This document shows, one piece after another, positions 1-5,356 of a DNA stretch of 5,356 bases. Source of the stretch: Balneolaceae bacterium (GTDB taxonomy: Bacteria > Bacteroidota > Rhodothermia > Balneolales > Balneolaceae); the NCBI GenBank assembly GCA_007123985.1, contig SLGA01000242.1, positions 1-5,356 on the forward strand, read 5' to 3'. The translations under genes and the position numbers were made by a program. The number at the start of each line of letters is the position of its first letter. Positions within the stretch are counted from its first letter, which is position 1. Under the pieces are notes generated by a model. That model had not been told where the DNA came from. It saw nothing but the letters and a program-made list of their open reading frames with translations, and searched no databases.

Positions 1-481
1 CAGCGCCAATAAATTGATTTTCATTCTCCTGAAGGTGTTCAACTACATGGTTAATATTTGTTCGCACGCCGATTCCCGTAATTTCATCAGACTGCGTTAC
101 AGAGTTATCAAAAAGAAAGTATTCATATTCAAATTGATCACTTTTTTCATTCTCAAAATTTTCAATGATTTCTCTGAATGAGTTTAAACCGTCAAAATCA
201 CCACGCTCTATGGTCATACTTTGGCTATTATCCAGATAGACGGCTACTCGCTGATTTTGAGAATCTGTAAAGAGTTTTGAAATGAATGGATTCATCAAGA
301 GCAGTACAAGAATGAAGAGTGCAACTGCACGTAATGTGATGAGTGAATACTTTTTTAAGGTAGGAACAGATTGCAGGTCACTATAGGTCCACCATGCCAC
401 AAACAGAGAAAGTACACCGATTCCAATTATTAGAAGAACCGGAAGAACCGGATTAAGTCCCTGATAGAGTGCATAAGTCAT
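1..481 (-). CDS. Membrane-anchored VWA-domain protein, BatA-like (partial, C-terminus beyond left edge)
   Basis: The reading frame is open from an ATG at 481 down to base 1 with no stop, giving 160 residues of a longer protein. Two hydrophobic segments are visible, about residues 12-31 and 46-67, joined by a short loop carrying Lys43 and Lys44. By the positive-inside rule this suggests the loop is cytoplasmic and the domain after the second segment is periplasmic (inference). A VWA domain begins near residue 78. Its metal-binding MIDAS motif is intact as D84-N-S86-Q-S88-M, followed by FDNS at 124-127 and T141 in a TN pair, which fits the later MIDAS threonine. VWA domains of this type bind partner proteins through a divalent metal. 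It follows the MoxR ATPase gene by 14 bases, the classic setting for a MoxR partner. A GTG directly upstream (484) would add one residue; ATG is preferred. There is only a weak CAGG-like upstream sequence. Proteins with this layout in the phylum are often several hundred residues long, but the remainder cannot be seen. The VWA call is firm, the exact family is not. Confidence 0.85.
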   Translation of the reverse strand, partial: MTYALYQGLNPVLPVLLIIGIGVLSLFVAWWTYSDLQSVPTLKKYSLITLRAVALFILVLLLMNPFISKLFTDSQNQRVAVYLDNSQSMTIERGDFDGLNSFREIIENFENEKSDQFEYEYFLFDNSVTQSDEITGIGVRTNINHVVEHLQENENQFIGA

Positions 482-495
482 CACTTGGGCCTGTA

Positions 496-1491
496 CTAAA
501 GATTTTTCAGCAACCTGTTGATTATATCAACGGTAGTAAGTCCTTCAGCTTCTGCAGCATAGTTGGTTACAATTCTGTGGCGAAGAACCGGGATAGCGAG
601 GGACTGGATATCTTCCATTTCAACATTATACCTGCCTTGTGATAATGCTCTTGTTTTAGCACCCAAGGCGAGATACTGGGATGCTCTTGGACCGGCACCC
701 CAGCTAAGATATTTGTTTACAAAGTCGGGAGAGTGTTCCGTATTGGGGCGTGTTTGTGAAATCAGTTTCACAGTTTTTTGCAGTACATGTTCCGGTAACG
801 GTACCTCGCGCACAAGTTCCTGTATTTGTGTAATCTGACGTTTATCAAGAATTGATTCGATCGTTACATCTCTTGGCGATGTGGTTTGATTTACGATCTG
901 TTTCTCTTCTTCGAGTGAGGGGTAATCAAGCCGTATATTGAACATAAATCGATCAAGCTGAGCTTCAGGAAGGGGGTAGGTGCCTTCCTGCTCAATCGGA
1001 TTTTGTGTAGCCAAAACAAAGAATGGCTTATCCAGTTTAAACGTTTGTCCCGATGCCGTTACACTATATTCCTGCATTCCCTCAAGTAAGGCTGCCTGGG
1101 TTTTGGGTGGTGTACGATTAATTTCATCAGCCAGTACAATGTTAGCAAAAATAGGGCCTTTTATGAATTTGAAATTTTTACGGCCGCTCTCTTTGTCATC
1201 TTCAATTACTTCTGTTCCTGTGATATCTCCCGGCATCAGATCCGGTGTAAACTGAATCCTGTTAAAAGATAAATTCAGTGTTTGAGCAAGAGTGTGAATT
1301 AGAAGTGTTTTAGCCAGACCCGGTACACCAACCAGTACACAATGACCTCTTGAAAAAAGCGAAATTAATAATTGATCAACTACATCTGTTTGCCCTACAA
1401 CAGTTTTAGCTATTTCATCTTTAATATTTTTAAATGATTTACTAAAAAATTCAGCAGCTTTCTCGGGGGAATTAGGTATTACTTCACTCAT
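496..1491 (-). CDS. moxR: MoxR-family AAA+ ATPase
   Basis: This 331-residue protein is a complete MoxR-type AAA+ ATPase, the usual length for the family. Visible motifs, in order: Walker A GVPGLAKT (55-62, Lys61 for phosphate binding), the family-typical FTPDLMPGDITG stretch (81-92), Walker B IVLADEINR (118-126, Asp122/Glu123), sensor 1 in ATQNP (Asn164), an LDRF motif with the likely arginine finger R181, and sensor 2 GPRAS (267-271, Arg269). The AAA_3 core covers about residues 30-185 and the lid domain about 230-320. No signal peptide or membrane segment is present, so it should be cytoplasmic. MoxR ATPases are thought to act as chaperone-like remodellers that work with VWA-domain partners, often helping to insert metals or cofactors or to mature envelope proteins; the substrate here is unknown. 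It starts 10 bases after surA stops and is followed 14 bases later by a VWA membrane protein, so both co-transcription and partnership are likely. No Shine-Dalgarno sequence is evident. The symbol denotes family membership, not a proven orthologue. Confidence 0.95.
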   Translation of the reverse strand: MSEVIPNSPEKAAEFFSKSFKNIKDEIAKTVVGQTDVVDQLLISLFSRGHCVLVGVPGLAKTLLIHTLAQTLNLSFNRIQFTPDLMPGDITGTEVIEDDKESGRKNFKFIKGPIFANIVLADEINRTPPKTQAALLEGMQEYSVTASGQTFKLDKPFFVLATQNPIEQEGTYPLPEAQLDRFMFNIRLDYPSLEEEKQIVNQTTSPRDVTIESILDKRQITQIQELVREVPLPEHVLQKTVKLISQTRPNTEHSPDFVNKYLSWGAGPRASQYLALGAKTRALSQGRYNVEMEDIQSLAIPVLRHRIVTNYAAEAEGLTTVDIINRLLKNL

Positions 1492-1501
1492 AAATTAAGT
1501 T

Positions 1502-2896
1502 CTACAGAGATACTGGTGGTTCGTCAATCGGCATTTCATGTTCTATGTCATCCGGCATAGGGATAAGGAACTCCACGTGAATTTCGTTTCGAATATCATC
1601 AATCCATCTGCTTAGATGATCAGAACGTTTCTGTTGTAAAGCCATCTCTCTGAGTCTGTCGTAATCCTGCTCAATGTTGGCTACATGCTCAGGTATGTGC
1701 CTGTCCAGCCGAACAATACGGAAAGCACGGTTTACGGTACGTCTTGGAGGGTTAAACGATCTTGGTTCTGAGATTTCACCTTCATCGTCCATTAGCAAGA
1801 CGATACGATACAGAGCCGGCTCAAGCTGGCTGATTTGCATGAGGCGGTTTCCGGTTTGGGGATTTGTAATTCGACCGCCAAAAGCCCTGGTTTCTTCATC
1901 TTCTGAATGCCTTCGGGCCATATCTGCAAAGTTTTCACCATGTACAAGTACACTGTCCCGAATGGCATTGAGCTTTTCCATGGCTCCAAGGTCATCCACT
2001 TCTTCTTCATCAATTTTTATGAGTATGTGGTTTGTTTCAATATTGTCACCCTGGCGGCGATTTAACCTGATAACATGAAATCCGAATTCGGTTTCAACTA
2101 CCTCTGAGATCCCACCTGGTTGTAGTGCGGCAGCGGCAGCGGAATATGTAGCAACCAAATCATCAAGAGGCATCATCGGGAGCAGACCGCCTCTCTGAGC
2201 TGAAATATCTTCACTGTAGAGTCTTGCCATCTCTTCGAAACTCCGTTCATACGTAGTTACAGAATCTCGCAGTGCTTGTGCCTTGGCAAGTGCTTCCTGT
2301 CGTGCGTCATCCAAAGGGGTTGGAATAACTACTATTTGCGACAGAGAAACCTGTTCGGGGATTACAGGACGCTGATCTTCGGGAATTCTGTTGAACCACT
2401 CAATAACTTCAGGGCGTGTAATTGAAACTCTTCTAAGTTGTGTTTCTTGCACTTGCTGTGCAACAAGCTGCTCACGAAACTGCTCTCGGAAATCTGCACG
2501 AATCTGAATAAGACTCTGCCCGAGAGCTTGCTCAAGCGCGCGCTCACTACCGGCTTGCTGAATTAGCTGATTGATTCGCTGATCCATAGCTCTGTTTACA
2601 ACATCATCACTCACAGTAATGGAATCGATTTCGGCCATTTCAAGCATCACATAATTATCAACCATGCTTTGAAGTGCACTATACCATAAATCTTCGGAAA
2701 AATTGACGTTTGCACCTTCAACTTCTGCCTGTCGAAGAAAATTATTCACTTCATTATCAACATCCGACTTCAGAACAATTCGATCGTTCACAACCGCAAC
2801 AATGCGATCGGTTATCTGATTTTGTTGCGCATATAAATTAGAAGTATAAAAGATGAACAGTAGGGGTAAGAGGAACAGGGTAAAAAGTGATTTCAT
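1502..2896 (-). CDS. surA: SurA-type periplasmic chaperone / peptidyl-prolyl isomerase
   Basis: The gene encodes 464 residues, slightly longer than E. coli SurA. It begins with a Sec signal peptide: Lys2, a hydrophobic core at about 4-18, and likely cleavage after LYA (residue 23). A SurA N-domain follows (about 28-165), opened by the hallmark RIVAVVNDRIVLKSDVD. Two parvulin (PpiC) domains come next, about 183-281 and 285-398, then a C-terminal helical segment with the pattern HVANIEQDYDRL...WIDDIRNEIHVEF that I associate with Bacteroidota SurA. SurA carries unfolded outer-membrane proteins through the periplasm toward the BAM machinery, and parvulin domains catalyse proline isomerisation. 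The first domain has GG (236-237) and FGFH (His274) but Gln187 where parvulins usually have the SHI histidine. The second has His290 (NHILI) and GG (340-341) but Arg393 where the second histidine is expected. Isomerase activity may therefore be weak, with chaperoning dominant (inference). The gene starts 14 bases after the preceding lipoprotein gene in an AT-rich gap without a Shine-Dalgarno sequence. Confidence 0.93.
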   Translation of the reverse strand: MKSLFTLFLLPLLFIFYTSNLYAQQNQITDRIVAVVNDRIVLKSDVDNEVNNFLRQAEVEGANVNFSEDLWYSALQSMVDNYVMLEMAEIDSITVSDDVVNRAMDQRINQLIQQAGSERALEQALGQSLIQIRADFREQFREQLVAQQVQETQLRRVSITRPEVIEWFNRIPEDQRPVIPEQVSLSQIVVIPTPLDDARQEALAKAQALRDSVTTYERSFEEMARLYSEDISAQRGGLLPMMPLDDLVATYSAAAAALQPGGISEVVETEFGFHVIRLNRRQGDNIETNHILIKIDEEEVDDLGAMEKLNAIRDSVLVHGENFADMARRHSEDEETRAFGGRITNPQTGNRLMQISQLEPALYRIVLLMDDEGEISEPRSFNPPRRTVNRAFRIVRLDRHIPEHVANIEQDYDRLREMALQQKRSDHLSRWIDDIRNEIHVEFLIPMPDDIEHEMPIDEPPVSL

Positions 2897-2910
2897 TAAA
2901 AAAGAGTATG

Positions 2911-3804
2911 TTAATATTCGTACGATTTGAGTATCTGCTCGAGGTCTTTAAAGTTAGATAACTCAATTTCATTATTTGCTTCCGCCTGAAGATAAAGATT
3001 TCGCAGATAAGCATTTGTTATTCTTCTTGTTTTTTCCATTTTGAGCCACTCCTGAATTTGAGGAATCAGCCATTCAAGATCAGGATACTCACCTTCAGTT
3101 TTTTCTTCCATCAACTGTACTAAATGATACTGACCGTTAATGTAATAAATTGGTGATCGTTCTGTAAGCCCAATAATTTGAAGGCTTTGATGTATTGCGG
3201 GAAGATCTGTGGCAGCCATGGATAATGGTATAAAAAGCGTTGATTGCCTGAGCTGTAAAACCGGATTTACACTATACCGTTCAACAATCTCCTCCCAGGA
3301 TTCTCCAGCCATCAGCGCACTGTTTGCATTATCGGCTTCTGTGCGTGTGCGAGTGGTTAAGTGGCGATAACGAACATATTTCTCATCAAAAATAAACTGT
3401 TCCCTGTATGTCTGATAGTAATTAAGAGCTTCTGTTGCGCTCACTTTAATCTCTTCCTGATGTGTTTCGATTATGTAATCCCTGAGAAGAATTTTCAAAA
3501 GTTCATTTCTGTACTGTGTAAATCTTCGCTGAAAATCCTCCGAATTTGGTATTCCGATACGGTTTGCATGATCAACCGAAACCTGGGTTTCAATCCATTG
3601 ATTTGCAAACGAGAGTACCGCAGAAAGTGAATCTTCCTGAAGACGAAAACGGGGGATTTCATCCAGTGCCTGTTGCAGTGTTAGCCGGTTATTTCCAACA
3701 GATGCAATGACCGTATCTTTAGGAGGTATTGTAGATGATGAACAACCTGTTATAAACAAAGCAAGCAAAAGAAAAATGAGATTACTAAACGTAATATATT
3801 TCAT
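2911..3804 (-). CDS. Lipoprotein with a divergent PpiC/SurA-like domain
   Basis: This 297-residue protein has a lipoprotein signal peptide: Lys2, a hydrophobic stretch at about 7-19, and lipobox ITGC with Cys21 as the lipidation site. The residues after Cys21 (SSSTIPP) lack an acidic cluster of the kind used for surface export in some Bacteroidota, so an inward-facing, membrane-tethered location is more likely (inference). TVIASVGNNRLTLQQALDEI (31-50) matches the start of a SurA-like N-domain, followed by a helical region to about 135. A PpiC-like domain spans about 143-233. Its two conserved histidine positions survive (H148 in YRHLT and H227 in GQYHLV), as does the GESWEEIVERYS helix, but the central GG-containing loop is replaced by LRQSTLFIPLS. 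The fold is probably kept while isomerase activity is doubtful. The start codon overlaps the stop of the upstream isomerase gene by four bases (ATGA), and surA follows after 14 bases, so it is likely co-made with both. Possible roles are a membrane-tethered chaperone or a partner of its two neighbours. Confidence 0.88.
   Translation of the reverse strand: MKYITFSNLIFLLLALFITGCSSSTIPPKDTVIASVGNNRLTLQQALDEIPRFRLQEDSLSAVLSFANQWIETQVSVDHANRIGIPNSEDFQRRFTQYRNELLKILLRDYIIETHQEEIKVSATEALNYYQTYREQFIFDEKYVRYRHLTTRTRTEADNANSALMAGESWEEIVERYSVNPVLQLRQSTLFIPLSMAATDLPAIHQSLQIIGLTERSPIYYINGQYHLVQLMEEKTEGEYPDLEWLIPQIQEWLKMEKTRRITNAYLRNLYLQAEANNEIELSNFKDLEQILKSYEY
3801..3804 (-). other. ATGA start/stop overlap linking the first isomerase gene to the lipoprotein gene
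   Basis: On the minus strand the four bases read ATGA: the lipoprotein gene starts at ATG (3804-3802) and the upstream isomerase gene stops at TGA (3803-3801). This arrangement usually lets terminating ribosomes restart on the next gene, which would keep the two products in a fixed ratio. Upstream of the ATG there is only a weak GAG four bases away, so re-initiation rather than fresh ribosome loading is plausible (inference). Confidence 0.85.
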
Positions 3805-5356
3805 ATCTCAATATTATCCGGAAACATTTCTACGCCAAATTCGGCTTTCAGGTTCTCGATAAATTGGGCTTCATGGATAGGAATATAATCGTTCGCAACT
3901 CTGCTAAACGCTTCTTCAAAAGTCATTTGTCGAGGTTCATCCACATCCTCCAAATAGAAAAAACTGTGCCGAACACCGCTCACCTGAATATCCGTTATCT
4001 GAGATATTTCAATCGCCTCTATCAATTCAAAACCGGGATTATTTCGATTTGATGTGGAAAATCGCCGTACGTTGATATCCTCCAGCTGTTCACTCAGCTC
4101 CTCGGGATGGATTCCATTTGCAACCAGATTATGCGCATCAGATATCACAGAATCTGAAAATGCGGAAATTGAGTAGTATGTATATGACCTGTCAAACCAG
4201 TAGTCCTGCATATTTTTTTTGTAAAATGATTCGAGGTCATTTCTATCGGCGGCATTTTCACTCCAAATATATTTCTCATTGATTCTGAACACAATCAGGC
4301 CATCAAGAAACGTTGCCATTTGATCATTAAATTCCGGGAATTTGGATCTTGTAATCTCAATCATGTCGGACAATACAGTCTCTTTTACAAACTCTTTATA
4401 ATCAAAATCATTCGCATTGGTAAAATTTCGATAATCTCCCGCGGTGAATTCTTTTCCATTGAATGAAATCACTATTTCATCGCGATCTGCAGTGTGGATA
4501 TTTGATAGCAATTCTTCATTTACAGTAAAATTACCTTCCATTTTTAATGCTTCAATGATATCACTTTCGCTGGGGTTCAAGCGTTGTAGCCTCTCCAGTT
4601 CAGCAATTATTTCCTCTCTTCGCATCTCTTCTGAGCTGTGAGTTCGAACAGAATCAACTCTTATAATATGGTAACCGTAGGGCATCTGAATCGGCTCGCT
4701 AAATGCTACTTCAGGGTCGGTTTCCATTACGGTATCTACAAATGGTTCCGGAAATTGCATGGCATATCCAACCCAGCCAATCAAACCACCACGCGCTGCC
4801 GCTGATCGGTCCATGCTGAACTCCTCTACAGCTTCATTCCATGGGAGGCCATCCTTCAATTTACTATGTACATCGGCCGCTTTTTCTGCAGCTTGAGACT
4901 CCTCGGTATCCTGAAAGAAAATGTGGCTAACCTGCCTGTCCGGTAAACGGTCTCGCATGTCCTGCAGATAAATCACATGGAAACCGAAATCAGAACGTAT
5001 TGGTTTTGAAACTTCACCGACATTGAGCGAGTAGAGGCCATCTTCAAACGGTTTTACGGTTCTGCCGGCAGTAATCCAGGGAAGTTGCCCTCCCATATAG
5101 TTACCGTTTCGTATGGATGAGTAGTTTTGATTTACGAAATCGGGATCAGTGCCGTTTATTAATTCTTCCCTGGCATCGAGTAAGCGATCGTAGATATCAT
5201 TCCTTTCATATTCGGTTGAACCATCAGGCACTTCAATGAGTATGTGAAATGCAAGAAGCTCATAGTTGCTTCTATTTAAATACTCTTCTATGATCTGTTC
5301 TTTTAGCTCATTTTCAAGCCAGAATATTTCAGCGGCTTGACGACCATAAAGTTCGA
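3801..5356 (-). CDS. Multi-domain parvulin-type peptidyl-prolyl isomerase (partial, N-terminus beyond right edge)
   Basis: The frame is open from the right edge (first whole codon at 5354) to a TGA at 3803-3801, showing 517 residues. A GTG at 5231 is not the start, because coding upstream of it contains the first strand of a PpiC domain, LAFHILIEV. Numbering from the first visible residue, PpiC domain 1 runs about 34-132 (His37, MGGQL, FGFH with His126) and domain 2 about 140-235 (SHIFF with His144, RGGLIGW, YGYH with His229). Both keep both histidines and the GG loop, so they look catalytically competent. After a helical linker, the C-terminal 250 or so residues contain a SurA-N-like strand (VISFNGKEFTAGDY) and then a third, degenerate parvulin-like stretch that ends with PRQMTFEEAFSRVANDY and a FIENLKAEFGVEMF tail. 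That tail resembles the end of other Bacteroidota isomerases of this type. The protein is expected to act in the periplasm on exported proteins; the signal peptide or anchor would lie outside the window. It is translationally coupled to the following lipoprotein gene. Confidence 0.9.
   Translation of the reverse strand, partial: ELYGRQAAEIFWLENELKEQIIEEYLNRSNYELLAFHILIEVPDGSTEYERNDIYDRLLDAREELINGTDPDFVNQNYSSIRNGNYMGGQLPWITAGRTVKPFEDGLYSLNVGEVSKPIRSDFGFHVIYLQDMRDRLPDRQVSHIFFQDTEESQAAEKAADVHSKLKDGLPWNEAVEEFSMDRSAAARGGLIGWVGYAMQFPEPFVDTVMETDPEVAFSEPIQMPYGYHIIRVDSVRTHSSEEMRREEIIAELERLQRLNPSESDIIEALKMEGNFTVNEELLSNIHTADRDEIVISFNGKEFTAGDYRNFTNANDFDYKEFVKETVLSDMIEITRSKFPEFNDQMATFLDGLIVFRINEKYIWSENAADRNDLESFYKKNMQDYWFDRSYTYYSISAFSDSVISDAHNLVANGIHPEELSEQLEDINVRRFSTSNRNNPGFELIEAIEISQITDIQVSGVRHSFFYLEDVDEPRQMTFEEAFSRVANDYIPIHEAQFIENLKAEFGVEMFPDNIEI

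Noticed and set aside
433..450. Perfect 9-base tandem repeat (gaagaaccg twice)
   Set aside because: It only encodes a PVLPVL duplication at the start of the first membrane segment of the VWA protein; two copies in frame give no sign of a regulatory or mobile role.
563..1255. Two 91-codon plus-strand open frames (563-838 and 980-1255)
   Set aside because: Both are antisense to conserved parts of the MoxR ATPase, including Walker B and sensor regions, and show no protein-like motifs.
1674..2078. A 134-codon open frame on the plus strand
   Set aside because: It lies entirely antisense to surA, the composition is serine/arginine-rich as expected of a shadow frame, and no family features are visible.
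2127..2145. GC-rich gcggcagcggcagcgg triplet-like run
   Set aside because: It encodes a five-alanine run inside the first SurA parvulin domain at a position where helices are expected, and is too short to be a meaningful repeat.
1792..2547. Two minus-strand open frames (1792-2013 and 2362-2547) in another frame of surA
   Set aside because: They are fully nested in surA, whose domain content is intact throughout, so they are out-of-frame shadows and not a frameshifted gene.
3361..4641. Short plus-strand open frames at 3361-3630, 3864-4052 and 4444-4641
   Set aside because: They are antisense to the lipoprotein and isomerase genes and have no recognisable features or separate start context.
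3801..5231. The first isomerase as a complete gene starting at GTG 5231
   Set aside because: The frame stays open to the right edge, and the upstream 41 codons encode the first strand of a PpiC domain (AFHILIEV with its histidine), so the gene is cut by the window rather than starting there.

Overview
The window is a piece of one tightly packed, single-strand gene cluster read right to left on the minus strand. It holds five genes, of which the first and last are cut by the window edges. In transcription order they are: (1) a multi-domain parvulin-type (PpiC/SurA-like) peptidyl-prolyl isomerase whose N-terminus lies beyond the right edge; (2) a small lipoprotein with one divergent PpiC-like domain; (3) a SurA-type periplasmic chaperone/isomerase with a signal peptide, a SurA N-domain and two parvulin domains; (4) a MoxR-family AAA+ ATPase; (5) the N-terminal 160 residues of a membrane-anchored von Willebrand factor A (VWA) protein with an intact MIDAS motif, cut by the left edge.

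Junctions are a 4-base ATGA overlap (genes 1/2) and gaps of 14, 10 and 14 bases (genes 2/3, 3/4, 4/5). No gene-free stretch reaches 20 bases. I see no internal promoter, terminator, RNA gene, mobile element, CRISPR or sizeable repeat. The whole set is probably one transcript whose promoter lies beyond position 5356 and whose end lies to the left of position 1.

The organism is most likely a Gram-negative member of the Bacteroidota/Balneolota group. Supporting points are the outer-membrane chaperone SurA with the C-terminal pattern typical of that group, a moderate GC content (low 40s by eye), starts without clear Shine-Dalgarno sequences, and a MoxR-VWA pair of the kind common there. Genus cannot be told from this window.

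Functionally there are two linked halves. Genes 1-3 are predicted to act in the periplasm or at the outer membrane, guarding or folding exported and outer-membrane proteins. Genes 4-5 form a MoxR/VWA pair, a widespread but poorly understood arrangement in which a cytoplasmic AAA+ ATPase is thought to work with a VWA-domain partner. Most of this is known family biology. The points worth a second look are the uneven loss of parvulin active-site features across six parvulin-like modules, and the fusion of an envelope-folding cluster with a MoxR-VWA pair in one apparent operon.
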